Below, in pieces: positions 1-8,517 of a stretch of DNA of 64,000 nt. Where the stretch lies: assembly GCF_013391635.1 (NCBI RefSeq), contig NZ_JACAWU010000001.1, positions 1,302,001-1,366,000 of the forward strand, given 5' to 3'. The notes under the pieces are model-generated. The model was not told where the DNA came from. It saw nothing but the letters and a program-made list of their open reading frames with translations, and made no database searches. How positions within the stretch are numbered: the stretch's first letter is position 1; every line of letters begins with the position of its first letter. The position numbers were made by a program, and so were the translations under genes. This stretch comes from Natronomonas gomsonensis. GTDB taxonomy: Archaea; Halobacteriota; Halobacteria; Halobacteriales; Haloarculaceae.

Positions 1-560
1 ACGCGCTCGCGGAAACTCGTCTTCACGGGGCCGGGTTGGACGACGCTCACGTCGATGCCGAAGGGTTCGACTTCCAGGCGGAGGGCGTCGCTGTACCCCT
101 CCATGGCGTGTTTCGACGCCGAGTACGGACCCATCCCCGGCGTGGCCAGTCGGCCGGCGACCGAAGAGACGTTGACGATGGTGCCCTCCTCTCGCTCGCG
201 CATGTGCGGCAGCACTTCACGGACGAGTCGGTGGGGACCGAAGACGTTCACCTCGAACTGTTTCGCGAAGAGGTCGTCGCCGATGTCCTCTATCGGGCCG
301 TGTTGGCCGTAGCCCGCGTTGTTGACGAGCGAGTCGATGCGACCCTCCTCCTCGATGATGCGGTCGACGACGCGCTCGCAGTCCTCGGGGTCGGTCACGT
401 CGATGGTGCCGATGTCACAACCCGCCTCGCCCAGCTTCTGGATGTCGGCGGGGTTCCGTGCCGTCGCGTACACCTGCCACTCCTCGTCGAGGAAGGCGTA
501 CGCCGTCGCTCGACCGATGCCGGACGAACAGCCGGTGATGAGAACCGTCCGATTGCTCAT
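1..560 (-). CDS. SDR family oxidoreductase (3' end outside window)
   Basis: Short-chain dehydrogenase/reductase, NAD(P)-dependent, cytosolic; the substrate cannot be told. The visible N-terminal 186 residues, read on the minus strand from ATG at 560, show the Rossmann glycine motif TGCSSGIG (residues 9-16), the NNAG motif, the catalytic Ser in NVSSVAG, the YSASK active-site pair and the PGPV cofactor segment, all in family order. The C-terminal third lies beyond the window edge. It is divergent from the HAD hydrolase gene starting near 670. The family call is firm; the 'classical SDR of unknown substrate' level is as far as the sequence goes. Confidence 0.9.
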   Translation of the reverse strand, partial: MSNRTVLITGCSSGIGRATAYAFLDEEWQVYATARNPADIQKLGEAGCDIGTIDVTDPEDCERVVDRIIEEEGRIDSLVNNAGYGQHGPIEDIGDDLFAKQFEVNVFGPHRLVREVLPHMREREEGTIVNVSSVAGRLATPGMGPYSASKHAMEGYSDALRLEVEPFGIDVSVVQPGPVKTSFRER

Positions 561-669
561 ACGGTTCGCTCGGCGGGGCGGTAGTTAGTCGTTGATATAC
601 TGGCGAAGGGTGTCACAGGCCGCTCGGAGACCGAAACGCCCAACCGCTCGCTTGCAGAACCACGAGATA

Positions 670-1332
670 GTGCCCGACTACGATGCGGTCCTCTTCGACA
701 GCGACGGCGTGTTGGTCGAACCGCCGGGCGCCGAGACGCAGACGGCGGCCATCCGGCGAGCCTTCCAGTCGGTCGGCGTCGACGACCCCGAGGCCGAACA
801 CGTCCAAGCCCTCACGAGCGGCGTCACCAGCGAGACTCTCGACGACATCGGAGCGGCCTACGATATCGACCCGGCCGCCCTCTGGGACGCTCGCGAACAC
901 CACGACGAGCAATCGCAGTTCGACGCGTTCAGAGCCGGCGACCGCGACCGCTACGACGACACCGCTGCCGTTTCCGAGATTCCCCTCCCGCGTGGCGTCG
1001 TGAGCAACAACCACCACAGCACCATCGAGTTCGTACTGGAGTTCTTCGAGTTCGGCGACACCTTCGACACCTATTACGGCCGCGAGAAGACCGTCGAGAG
1101 CCTCGACCTGAAGAAGCCGAACACCCACTACGTCGAGCGCGCCCTCGATGACCTCGGAGGCGCGTCGGCGCTGTACGTCGGCGACAGCGAAAGCGACGTA
1201 CTCGCGGCCCACCGAGCAGGCCTCGATTCGGCGTTCCTGCGGCGTCCACACTGCCGGAACGTCGACCTCTCGGTGGACCCGACGTACGAACTCGAAACGC
1301 TCCACGGCATCGCGGAGTTACTCGACTTCTAG
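670..1332 (+). CDS. HAD superfamily hydrolase (phosphoglycolate phosphatase-like)
   Basis: Soluble phosphatase of the haloacid dehalogenase superfamily, about 220 aa. Motif I is FDSDGVLVE (nucleophile D10 and acid D12 when started at GTG 670), motif II the Ser/Asn stretch VVSNNHHST, the motif III lysine lies in LKKPNT, and motif IV is VGDSESD. Substrate is unknown; phosphoglycolate or another sugar phosphate are usual guesses. I chose GTG 670 because family homology starts at 'PDYDAVLF'. Upstream in-frame TTG 592 and GTG 610 would only add a basic, non-conserved tail. Its stop at 1332 almost abuts the convergent endonuclease V gene (1334). Confidence 0.82.
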   Translation: MPDYDAVLFDSDGVLVEPPGAETQTAAIRRAFQSVGVDDPEAEHVQALTSGVTSETLDDIGAAYDIDPAALWDAREHHDEQSQFDAFRAGDRDRYDDTAAVSEIPLPRGVVSNNHHSTIEFVLEFFEFGDTFDTYYGREKTVESLDLKKPNTHYVERALDDLGGASALYVGDSESDVLAAHRAGLDSAFLRRPHCRNVDLSVDPTYELETLHGIAELLDF

Positions 1333-1333
1333 C

Positions 1334-2074
1334 TTAGACCGTCTTTTTCAGTTCATCGGCGTAGGCGTCGGCGAGCCGCGTCGGTTCGGGGAGTTTGTAC
1401 GCGCCGCCGCAGGCGGCCACGCAGTCGACGGCCGTCTTCGCCGACAGTCGATGCCCCGAGGAGACGTACAGCGGATTGATGTTCGTGGAGCCCGGGTACT
1501 GCCGGCTCTGGTAGGCGTAGCCGACCGTCTCGCCGGCCGGCGTGTCCGGCATCGAGTCGTCGGCTTCGATTGCGACGCGGGCGCCCTCGAGCAGCGAGTC
1601 GACGGACTGTCGCGGTTCGCCACACAGGAGGTTCTTCGCGACGCCCACCGCTGGCGTATCGAACAGCACGCCGACGTGGGTGGCGATGCCGGCCTCTCTG
1701 AAGTGGATGCGACCGCTTCCGTCGAAGACGAGCAGGTCCGGGTCGCAATCGAGGGTCTCCAGGGCCGCGACGATGGGGTCGCCCTCACGGAAGGCGAGCA
1801 GGCCCGGAATGTAGGGAATCGACAGCGGCGTGACGGCGCTGGCCCGTTCCACCACCTCGTCGCCGCGCAGGACGACCACCGCCGAGACGGCCCGGTCGTC
1901 GAGGAACGCCTGGTCGACGCCGGCGACGAGGGCCTCGCCCGACGCGATGTCTTCGGGGTCGAAGTCGATGTCGTCCTCGAAGACGGCCGCCTCGGCGATG
2001 TCTCGCTGGAGGGCTTCCATCGCCTCGCGGGACAGCGACGGGTCGGGGAGGAACCGCTCTTCGACGACGTTCAT
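1334..2074 (-). CDS. nfi: Endonuclease V
   Basis: DNA repair endonuclease that nicks one base 3' of deaminated bases such as hypoxanthine; cytosolic and Mg-dependent. The 246-aa protein has the family's RNase H-like metal-site segments: 'AGVDQAF' (D54 as first metal ligand), the DG-G segment in 'LLVFDGSGRIH', and the 'GIATHVGV...VGVAKNLL' block. Its ATG overlaps the stop of the upstream rhomboid gene by 4 nt (ATGA, 2071-2074), so the two are probably translationally coupled. In the DG-G segment Ser replaces the more usual His (DGHG in bacterial enzymes). Confidence 0.88.
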   Translation of the reverse strand: MNVVEERFLPDPSLSREAMEALQRDIAEAAVFEDDIDFDPEDIASGEALVAGVDQAFLDDRAVSAVVVLRGDEVVERASAVTPLSIPYIPGLLAFREGDPIVAALETLDCDPDLLVFDGSGRIHFREAGIATHVGVLFDTPAVGVAKNLLCGEPRQSVDSLLEGARVAIEADDSMPDTPAGETVGYAYQSRQYPGSTNINPLYVSSGHRLSAKTAVDCVAACGGAYKLPEPTRLADAYADELKKTV

Positions 2075-2973
2075 CGGAGGCCGCCGCCACCGCGACCGGG
2101 GCCGATGTTCAGTTGTCCCGGGCCGCGTCCGACCTCGTGTTTGATGCGGTTGCCGTACCACAGACCGATGACGAGTCCGGTGAGGTGTGCGAAGTGGGCG
2201 ACGCCGCTGAGGGGGCCGCCGTCGGCGACGAAGAAGACGACCGACCCGATGGCGTACAGGAACGCGAGCGTCCGCATCGAGACGGGGATGAAGAAGAACA
2301 AAAGCACCTTCAGGTCCGGCGAGGTCATCGCCAGCACGCCCAAAAGCGCCATCAACGCGCCGGAAGCACCGAGGACGGCGACCTGCTCGCTGGTGAGCAG
2401 TCCGACGCCGACCTGTCCGAGGCCGGCGGCCATCCCGCTGACGAGAAAGAGGATGGTGAACTTCTTCGAGCCGATTTGACGCTCGACGATGGGGCCGAAG
2501 AAGTACAGCACGATGCCGTTGAACAGCAGGTGCGTCGGCCCGCCGTGGGAGAACACCGAGATGACCCAGGTCCAGACGTACTCGGGGTTTGCTGTGGTGA
2601 GAGTGAAGATGCTGTACCACTCCTGAGAGTAGGCCCTCACCCCAAACAGCGGCGCGAGGAGGTACTGCACCGCGAAGACGATGACCGTGAGCGCGAGGAA
2701 CAGATACGAGACGTTGTTCCGGAAGTAGCCGAGCGGCCCGCCGGCACCGGTGTCGAGGCCGATTTTTTCGAGCGTGTTCGAGGCCGTCCCGCCGCTGTTG
2801 TTCACCGAGTCGTCGAACCCGCTGTCGAAGACGTTCTGCGGGTCGTTCCAACTCTCCAAGCCGGGGCAGTTGTGGTTCTCCGGGAGCCGGTGTTCGCTAC
2901 AGTAGGTCCCGCCACAGTGCCGGCAGTTGTACGGCATGTTTACGTGTTTGCCGCACACGTCGCAGTTCGCCAT
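2071..2973 (-). CDS. Rhomboid intramembrane serine protease with N-terminal AN1-like zinc finger
   Basis: Integral membrane protease of the rhomboid family, 300 aa from ATG 2973. Residues 4-36 carry a Cys/His-rich zinc finger (CDVCGKH, CRHC, CSEHRL, H34, C36) like AN1 fingers. A low-complexity linker follows, then about six membrane segments from residue 88. Catalytic features are the oxyanion loop HGGPTHLLFN (H148, N152), nucleophile S204 in GASG, and H263 in FAHLTG. Substrates are unknown. A TATA-like sequence at 3047-3052 fits a leaderless start at an upstream in-frame ATG (3021) that would add 16 residues. I kept 2973 because the conserved finger starts there. It is translationally coupled to endonuclease V. 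Confidence 0.88.
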   Translation of the reverse strand: MANCDVCGKHVNMPYNCRHCGGTYCSEHRLPENHNCPGLESWNDPQNVFDSGFDDSVNNSGGTASNTLEKIGLDTGAGGPLGYFRNNVSYLFLALTVIVFAVQYLLAPLFGVRAYSQEWYSIFTLTTANPEYVWTWVISVFSHGGPTHLLFNGIVLYFFGPIVERQIGSKKFTILFLVSGMAAGLGQVGVGLLTSEQVAVLGASGALMALLGVLAMTSPDLKVLLFFFIPVSMRTLAFLYAIGSVVFFVADGGPLSGVAHFAHLTGLVIGLWYGNRIKHEVGRGPGQLNIGPGRGGGGLR

Positions 2974-3046
2974 TACCCGGGTTAGCCGGTCGGCGGGCAA
3001 AGTCGTTTGGATGTTGCCCATCCGACACGGCCGTCTCCTGCGAGGG

Positions 3047-3052
3047 TTTATA
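3047..3052 (-). promoter_or_regulatory. TATA-like box upstream of the zinc-finger rhomboid gene
   Basis: TATAAA on the minus strand, centred 28 nt before the ATG at 3021 and 76 nt before the ATG at 2973. It implies either a leaderless 316-aa product or a leader of about 50 nt. Confidence 0.45.
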
Positions 3053-3146
3053 CGTCGGGACGGGACCAGACGGCGTGGACGCCGTCGCGCCGAGCGACCG
3101 CGGATTCCGGCGGTCCGTGAGTCCGACTACGCCCGCGGGGGCCGCG

Positions 3147-4253
3147 CTATGCGAAGTACTCCGCCAGCCGTCGGGCCGCCTCCTCCGCCCGAGGCGTCAC
3201 GAGCGCAAAGCGGAGCCACTCCGCTCGGGACTCGCCGAAGGCGTCGCCCGGCATCCCCGCGACGCCAGCCTCGTCGATGAGTCGCTCGACGTTCGACAGC
3301 GTCCCCGGATAGCCGTCGAAGCGCGCCATCACGTAGAAACTCCCGCGCGGGCGTGTGTACTCGGCGCCGGCCTCCTCTAAGGCCGCACAGAAGGAGTCGA
3401 TGCGCTCTTCGAGCATCCGTCTGTTCTGCTCGTAGTACTCCGCCGGCGTCTCCCGGAGCGCCTTCAGCACCGCGTACTGGGCGGGTCGAGAGCCGGCGAC
3501 GTTGACGAGCATGTGTCGAGTCCGAACCGCGTCCATCAGCCACTCGGGAAAGACGGCGTAGCCGACGCGAAAGCCCGTAATCGCCATCGACTTCGAGAAG
3601 GCGTTGGTGACGACGCTGTTCTCCGAATCGAACTCCAAGACCGAGGCGAAACGCCCCTCGTCGTAGACGAAGTGGTCGTACACCTCATCGGAGACGAGCA
3701 GGGCGTCGCACTCCTCGGCGATGTCGACCAGTTGGCGTTTCGTCTCCCGTCCGTACACTCCGCCGGTGGGGTTGTTCGGTGAGTTGACGACGATGGCGGC
3801 GGTGTCGTCGCTCGCGTTCGCTCGAACCGCTTCGGCGTCGAGGGTGCCGTCGTGGTCGGCGGCGACGAACCGCGGAGTCCCGTCGAGCATCTCGGTTCGT
3901 TTGTGGTAGTAGGGGTAGACGGGGTCGGCCAGCAGTACCTCGTCGCCGTCCAGTGCCTCTAGCGCGGCCGCCATCGCGAGGTAGTTCGCTTCGCCGGCGC
4001 CGTTCGTGATGATGACGCGGTCGACGTCGACACCACGCCGCGCCGCGATTTCCTCACGAAGTTCGGTGAGGCCCTCGCTCGGCGGGTACTGGAAGTCGTC
4101 GACCGGCGCGTCGGCGTACTCCCGGAGGCCCTCCCGAAGCGCCTCGGGGGCCTCCCAGTCGGGGTTGCCGGACACCATGTCGACGACATCGCGGTCCGCT
4201 TCGGCCGCGTACTCCATGAGATGGAAGAACAGCGGCCGCTCGTAGTCGTCCAT
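3147..4253 (-). CDS. Class I/II PLP-dependent aminotransferase
   Basis: Fold-type I aminotransferase, 368 aa, cytosolic. Family landmarks in order: NGAGEANYLA cofactor phosphate segment (about 84-93), NSPNNPTGG (158-165), the VSDEVYDHF aspartate/tyrosine pair (188-195), Schiff-base K221 in NAFSKSMAITG, and the GFRVGY arginine motif. The product is an aspartate/aromatic/alanine-type transaminase whose substrate cannot be decided from sequence. ATG 4253 begins the conserved 'SGNPDWEAPEALREGL' region at a sensible distance. The gene is divergent from the CinA-like gene. Confidence 0.87.
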   Translation of the reverse strand: MDDYERPLFFHLMEYAAEADRDVVDMVSGNPDWEAPEALREGLREYADAPVDDFQYPPSEGLTELREEIAARRGVDVDRVIITNGAGEANYLAMAAALEALDGDEVLLADPVYPYYHKRTEMLDGTPRFVAADHDGTLDAEAVRANASDDTAAIVVNSPNNPTGGVYGRETKRQLVDIAEECDALLVSDEVYDHFVYDEGRFASVLEFDSENSVVTNAFSKSMAITGFRVGYAVFPEWLMDAVRTRHMLVNVAGSRPAQYAVLKALRETPAEYYEQNRRMLEERIDSFCAALEEAGAEYTRPRGSFYVMARFDGYPGTLSNVERLIDEAGVAGMPGDAFGESRAEWLRFALVTPRAEEAARRLAEYFA

Positions 4254-4334
4254 ACCCCTGCTGTGGACGGCGGCTACGTCGGTTTGTCGCTTTCCACCGG
4301 CCGTTTCAAGTCCGCTCGCCGCGAGGAGTCGGGT

Positions 4335-4829
4335 ATGGAAATCGAGGAACGCATCGGAGAGATTCTCCGGGAGCGCGGCGAGTACGTCGCCACGGCCGAA
4401 TCCTGTACCGGCGGCCTCATCGGCTCGTTGCTGACCGATGTCCCCGGGTCGAGTGACTACTTCGATAGGTCGGTCGTCACCTACACCTACGACGCGAAAC
4501 TGGAGGAGTTGGGCGTCCCGCGAGAGATTCTCGACAGCGAAGGGGCGGTCAGCGAACCGGTCGCCGAACAGATGGCCCGTGGCATCCGCGACGGCGCGGG
4601 CGTGACGTGGGGCGTCGCTACCACCGGTATCGCCGGGCCGACCGGCGGCACCGACGAAAAGCCCGTCGGGACGGTGTACATCGGCGTCGCCCACGCCGGC
4701 GAGTGGGGCAGTGGCGAGTCGTGGTGTTCCGTCGAGCGATACGTCTTCGACGGTACGCGAACGGAAATCAAGCGACAAATCGCGGAACGGGCACTGGAGG
4801 ATTTGGCCGACGCCGCCGTCGGCGAGTAG
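4335..4829 (+). CDS. cinA: CinA C-terminal domain protein (NMN deamidase family)
   Basis: Stand-alone 164-aa CinA C-terminal domain. Bacterial members (PncC/YgaD) deamidate nicotinamide mononucleotide in pyridine-nucleotide recycling. Visible motifs are TAESCTGGLIG (20-30), the SVVTYTYDAK segment, GAVSEPVAEQMARG, and TGIAGPTGG, which form the family's phosphate-binding loops. The molybdopterin-binding N-terminal domain of full-length CinA is absent. The start ATG 4335 gives the normal short N-terminus. Enzymatic activity in haloarchaea is inferred from the family. Confidence 0.85.
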   Translation: MEIEERIGEILRERGEYVATAESCTGGLIGSLLTDVPGSSDYFDRSVVTYTYDAKLEELGVPREILDSEGAVSEPVAEQMARGIRDGAGVTWGVATTGIAGPTGGTDEKPVGTVYIGVAHAGEWGSGESWCSVERYVFDGTRTEIKRQIAERALEDLADAAVGE

Positions 4830-4861
4830 GTTTTTGGTAGCCGAGAGAGACCTTTCCGTCG

Positions 4862-5356
4862 ATGGACAAAGAAGGCCACGTCCTGAACGCGATTGCACTC
4901 GGCATCGGTCTCGGCTTCATCCTCGAACCGTCTGGCACGATGGAGACGCTACGGGCGGTCGTCGCCGTCACCATCCCGCTGTCGCTCGGAGCGCTGTTTC
5001 CCGACGTGGACACGGCGTTCGGCAAGCACCGCAAGACGCTCCACAACCTCCCGGTGTTGTTCCTGTTTCTCGTGTTTCCGGTGGTGTTCGGTAACCTGCA
5101 GTACGTCTGGATCGGGGTTCTCACCCACTACGTCCTCGACATCGTCGGCAGCAAGCGCGGTATCGCGCTGTTCTACCCGCTTTTGAGCGACGAGTACGGC
5201 TTCCCCACCGGCGTCACCACCTCCAGTAAGTTCGCCAACGTCGTCACGCTCGTGATTACGGGGCTGGAACTCGCCGTAGCTGCTGTCATTATCCACGTCC
5301 TTCCGCAGTACGTCGACCTCCCGACGGCCGCCGAAATCACGAACGCGGTGCTCTAA
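4862..5356 (+). CDS. YdjM/DUF457-like membrane-bound metal-dependent hydrolase
   Basis: A 164-aa integral membrane protein of the YdjM family (LexA-binding inner-membrane hydrolases; function poorly known). It has about four hydrophobic helices and the family's metal-site pattern: H6 near the start, 'GALFPDVDT' (D48, D50), 'KHRKTLHN' (H56, R57, H61), and 'THYVLDIVG' after the third helix. It follows cinA by 32 nt on the same strand, so it may be co-transcribed. Its stop overlaps the convergent PHP gene by 4 nt. Confidence 0.75.
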   Translation: MDKEGHVLNAIALGIGLGFILEPSGTMETLRAVVAVTIPLSLGALFPDVDTAFGKHRKTLHNLPVLFLFLVFPVVFGNLQYVWIGVLTHYVLDIVGSKRGIALFYPLLSDEYGFPTGVTTSSKFANVVTLVITGLELAVAAVIIHVLPQYVDLPTAAEITNAVL

Positions 5357-6108
5357 TAGACGCTGACGTCGTCGAAGCGACCCTGGTAGGCGATGTGGTC
5401 CGGATGTGTCGGTTCCGTCCCGGAGAGGAACAGTCGGTCGACTTTCTCCCAGGTGTTCTCGTAGAACAGATGGAGGAACTCCGCGCCACACCGGAGTCGG
5501 TGTTCGACGCCGTCCCGATGAAACACCCTCCGCGGCGCCCCGTCCCGAAACGCTTCGGTGAGTTCCGCGGCGGTGTCGAAGGGCTCTTCGAAGGCCGTCC
5601 ACACCTCGCCGACGGTCCCCGGGAGGTGGGCGTACGACGACCCGAACGGTGGCAGGCCGAACTCCCGCTGTAACTCCCGTGCGCGTTCGTTGTGGTGTTG
5701 CCAGTGTTTCGGGTTGTACAGCTCGATGCCGTGTATCTGTTCGGCGTGGGCACGGAGGTCGTGTGACTCCAGACTCACCGTCGCGAACTCGGGGTGCGGT
5801 GCGAGGACGGCCGCGTTCTGTCGGTCGAACTCGGCCATCGCGCCTTCGAGGCTGATGAAATCCGGAACGGGTTCGGAGAGCCCGACCGCGAGGACGTGCT
5901 TTCGGTTCCGCCAGTCGCCGGTGAACACCTCGCGTGCGGGAACGACGAGCAGTTCGTCGTCGGTGAACCGCTCGGCACGAGCCTCGATGTCGGGGAGTCG
6001 CTTGAAGTGCGGCGCGTACACGATGGCGTCGAGGCCCCGCTGTTTCGCGCGCTCGGCGACCTGCTCGTCGAGCACCTTCACGTGGGCGTCGACGCGGAAC
6101 TCGTCCAT
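5353..6108 (-). CDS. PHP domain phosphoesterase-like protein
   Basis: A 251-aa soluble protein with a degenerate PHP (polymerase and histidinol phosphatase) fold. It starts with 'RVDAHVKVLDEQ', where canonical PHP has HTHS, then 'GLDAIVYAPHFKRL' (usual: GLD-I-ITDH), 'VLAPHPEFATVS' (a conserved HP loop) and 'IELYNPKHW', a PHP-C-like segment. The metal-ligand pattern is partly altered, so the activity is uncertain (phosphatase, nuclease or non-catalytic). The start ATG 6108 precedes the first conserved strand directly. Confidence 0.75.
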   Translation of the reverse strand: MDEFRVDAHVKVLDEQVAERAKQRGLDAIVYAPHFKRLPDIEARAERFTDDELLVVPAREVFTGDWRNRKHVLAVGLSEPVPDFISLEGAMAEFDRQNAAVLAPHPEFATVSLESHDLRAHAEQIHGIELYNPKHWQHHNERARELQREFGLPPFGSSYAHLPGTVGEVWTAFEEPFDTAAELTEAFRDGAPRRVFHRDGVEHRLRCGAEFLHLFYENTWEKVDRLFLSGTEPTHPDHIAYQGRFDDVSVY

Positions 6109-6188
6109 ACGCGGGCTATCGACGCGGTGCCGTTAGCGGTTCCGATTCGGCGCGAACGCTTTTAGGGCACCGTACCGAGTCCCCGACT

Positions 6189-6509
6189 ATGTGGGAGTGT
6201 GACATCGCTGGCTGTGGGTTCGAAGACGAGGCCGTAGAGGAGTTGCTCGTCCATCAGGCGACGGCCCACGACCGCCACCAGTGTGCCGTCTGCGGCACCG
6301 TCGTCCCCGACGGATACTTCGGCATTCGACACGCCTTCTCGGAACATTCCCGGGCGGAGTACCTCCGACACTACGAGGCCGATACGGACGACATCCGCCG
6401 CCGGGAGCGAGTGCTCTCGACGGTCGAGGACGAAGCCGACATCGAGACGGTCGTCCAGCGGCTCGGGCTCGACGCCGATGTGGGCTCGGACGTGGGAACC
6501 GAGGAGTAA
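6189..6509 (+). CDS. Small C2H2-type zinc-finger protein
   Basis: A 106-aa acidic protein. Residues 4-27 match a C2H2 finger (C4, C9, H22, H27). A second Cys pair (CAVC, 32-35) is followed by histidines in 'IRHAFSEHSRAEYLRHY'. Small zinc-finger proteins of this type are common in haloarchaea and usually lack an assigned function; nucleic-acid or protein binding is likely. A TATA-like box (CTTTTAG, about 6159-6165) sits 27 nt before the ATG, supporting a leaderless start at 6189. Confidence 0.75.
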   Translation: MWECDIAGCGFEDEAVEELLVHQATAHDRHQCAVCGTVVPDGYFGIRHAFSEHSRAEYLRHYEADTDDIRRRERVLSTVEDEADIETVVQRLGLDADVGSDVGTEE

Positions 6510-6551
6510 CGGCCGTCCGCTGATTGTCGCCGAAGAATAGCGAGTACGCTG

Positions 6552-6989
6552 TTAGCGCTCTTCGCTGTCGAGAACGCGAATCTGGTCGCCGCGGACGGTG
6601 ACCGGGATGGGAACCGTCGCCTCGTACAGTTCGACGGTGACCTGGTCTTTCCCCTCGTCGATGCGCTGGACCTGAGCTTTCTCGCCTTTGAACGGACCGG
6701 CGATGAGTTCGACGATGTCGCCTTCCGCGATGCCTTCGACGTCCGGCTTCGGGCTCAGGAAGTGTTCGACCTCGGTAATCGATGATTCGCCGGGGACCAG
6801 ATTGCGGGCGTGGGGGATGTCCTCGAGTGCTCGCTCGATGGCGGCCGGTCCGTCGGCTTCGACCATCACGTAACTGGTCAGCGAGTCCGGCGCGAGGGCG
6901 GCGTGGATGTCCGGCTCCTCGCGGCTGATAATCATGTCTGCGACCGTCCGCTCTTGGCTCGCGGTGGTCTTGACTGCGTAAACCGACAT
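6552..6989 (-). CDS. spt5: Transcription elongation factor Spt5 (NusG homologue)
   Basis: 145-aa archaeal Spt5. The NGN domain (about 1-85) binds the RNA polymerase clamp with Spt4 to keep it closed and processive. A KOW domain follows (about 92-140, with '[14 protein letters not shown]'). The start '[20 protein letters not shown]' is typical. The ATG overlaps the secE stop by one nucleotide (TGATG), giving translational coupling. The ftsZ-secE-spt5 order on one strand is a conserved haloarchaeal arrangement. Confidence 0.95.
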   Translation of the reverse strand: MSVYAVKTTASQERTVADMIISREEPDIHAALAPDSLTSYVMVEADGPAAIERALEDIPHARNLVPGESSITEVEHFLSPKPDVEGIAEGDIVELIAGPFKGEKAQVQRIDEGKDQVTVELYEATVPIPVTVRGDQIRVLDSEER

Positions 6990-7162
6990 CAGGGCCCTCC
7001 GGGGACGAACGTCATGATCGCGAAGATGGCGAAGCCGATGAAGCCCACGAGCAGGATGCCGATGCCGGCGATGGTGGACACCTTCGAGAACTCGTCCCAC
7101 GACGGCGTGCTCGCGAGTTTGAGCACCCGAACGTACGACGAGAGGTCTTTCGGCGTGTTCAT
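6989..7162 (-). CDS. secE: Preprotein translocase subunit SecE (Sec61 gamma)
   Basis: 57-aa single-span membrane subunit of the SecYE protein channel. The N-terminal amphipathic helix ('[19 protein letters not shown]', a hallmark of Sec61 gamma) is followed by one transmembrane helix (about 29-52) ending in 'TFVPGGP'. It was found by translating the gap between spt5 and ftsZ; it is too short for ordinary ORF cut-offs. The stop overlaps the spt5 start (TGATG), and the gene starts 45 nt downstream of the ftsZ stop. Confidence 0.93.
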   Translation of the reverse strand: MNTPKDLSSYVRVLKLASTPSWDEFSKVSTIAGIGILLVGFIGFAIFAIMTFVPGGP

Positions 7163-7206
7163 GTCCTCCCGTTCCTGCTCAGGGGTTTTCTACCTGTTGG
7201 TTGTCG

Positions 7207-8379
7207 CTACTCGACGTAGTCGATGTCGTCGCCGCCCTCCGCCATCGCGCGCTCGGCTTCGGCCTCGCTCTTGCCGTATATCTGGGGGCTGTCGACGCCC
7301 GTCACGACGATCATCGTCTCCATCTTGCCGTCGAACTCGGGGTCGACGGAGGCGCCCCAGATGATGCGTGCGTCGGGGTCGATGCGGTCGTAAATCTCCT
7401 CGACGACGCCCTCGGCCTCCTCGATGGACATGTCGGGGCCACCGACGACGTTGACGAGGGCGCTGTTGGCGCCGTCGAACTCCACGTCGAGCAGCGGCGA
7501 CCGAAGCGCCGACCGGATGGAGTCCTGGGCTTTGTTCTCGGAGTCGGATTCGCCCAGTCCAATCATGGCGACGCCGCCGTTCTCCATGATGGTCTTCACG
7601 TCGGCGAAGTCGACGTTGACGAGTCCGGGCTTGGTGATGAGTTCTGTCATGCCCTTGACGCTGCGCATCAGGACGCGGTCACAGATTTTGAAGGCGTCCT
7701 GCAACGGCATGTTCGGCGCATAATCGAGGAGTCGGTCGTTCGGAATGACGATGACGGTGTCGGCGACGGCACGGAGCCGTTCGAGGCCGGCATCGGCGTT
7801 GGCTCGCCGGCGTTCGCCCTCCGCGGTGAACGGAATCGTCACGATGGCGATGGTGAGTGCGCCCTTCTCTTGGGCGGCCTGTGCGACGACCGGTGCGGAG
7901 CCGGTGCCGGTGCCGCCGCCGAGACCGGCGGTGATGAACACCATATCCGACCCGTCGATGGACTTCGTGATGTCTTCGATGTCCTCCTGGGCGGCCTCCT
8001 CGCCGATTTTCGGGACGCTGCCGGCGCCGCGGCCGCCGGTTCGCTGGCGGCCGATGAGGATTTTCTCGTCGGCCTCGACTTCGGTCGCGAGGTGTTGGGC
8101 GTCGGTGTTGGCGGCGACGAGTTTCGCGCCGTGGATGCCGGCCTCGGACATCCGGGTGACGGTGTTGCCGCCGGCGCCGCCGCAGCCGACGACGGTAATC
8201 TTCGTTTCGAGGTCCTTGACGACGCTCGCCAGTTCCTCGTCGGTCATCGTTCCCGACCCTTTCACGTCGGCGTCGGTCTCGGCTCCGGTCCCGTTGGCAC
8301 CGGCCGACGCCGGCTCCCCAGCCGGCGCCTCCCCATCCTCTTCGGCTTCGCCGATAGCGTCCTCGATAATCGAGTCCAT
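7207..8379 (-). CDS. ftsZ1: Cell division protein FtsZ (FtsZ1 type)
   Basis: 390-aa tubulin-like GTPase that forms the cytokinetic ring. It has an acidic, Gly/Ala-rich N-terminal extension (about 1-45), then '[17 protein letters not shown]', the tubulin signature '[13 protein letters not shown]', the '[10 protein letters not shown]' loop, and the T7-loop '[11 protein letters not shown]' needed for GTP hydrolysis. The C-terminal tail is short ('[10 protein letters not shown]'). Haloarchaea carry two FtsZ paralogues; linkage to secE-spt5 matches FtsZ1. A TATA-like box (minus-strand TTTATC, near 8405) lies about 28 nt before the ATG. Confidence 0.95.
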   Translation of the reverse strand: MDSIIEDAIGEAEEDGEAPAGEPASAGANGTGAETDADVKGSGTMTDEELASVVKDLETKITVVGCGGAGGNTVTRMSEAGIHGAKLVAANTDAQHLATEVEADEKILIGRQRTGGRGAGSVPKIGEEAAQEDIEDITKSIDGSDMVFITAGLGGGTGTGSAPVVAQAAQEKGALTIAIVTIPFTAEGERRRANADAGLERLRAVADTVIVIPNDRLLDYAPNMPLQDAFKICDRVLMRSVKGMTELITKPGLVNVDFADVKTIMENGGVAMIGLGESDSENKAQDSIRSALRSPLLDVEFDGANSALVNVVGGPDMSIEEAEGVVEEIYDRIDPDARIIWGASVDPEFDGKMETMIVVTGVDSPQIYGKSEAEAERAMAEGGDDIDYVE

Positions 8380-8517
8380 TATGCCTGCCGCTGTTGCGCA
8401 CGCGGATAAAGTATCTTTCCCCGATGTCTGACGCCCGTCGCACGAAATCGGCCGATGTTCGGCCTATTGACTCGGTTCAGCCGATAAACCGGTAGCGACG
8501 ATATAAAACCGACCGGG

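Noticed and set aside
6552..8379. The ftsZ-secE-spt5 order as a novel arrangement
   Set aside because: It is a known conserved haloarchaeal gene order.
7201..8409. A 402-codon open frame opposite ftsZ
   Set aside because: Antisense shadow of an unmistakable FtsZ; composition is typical of complementary GC-rich codons.
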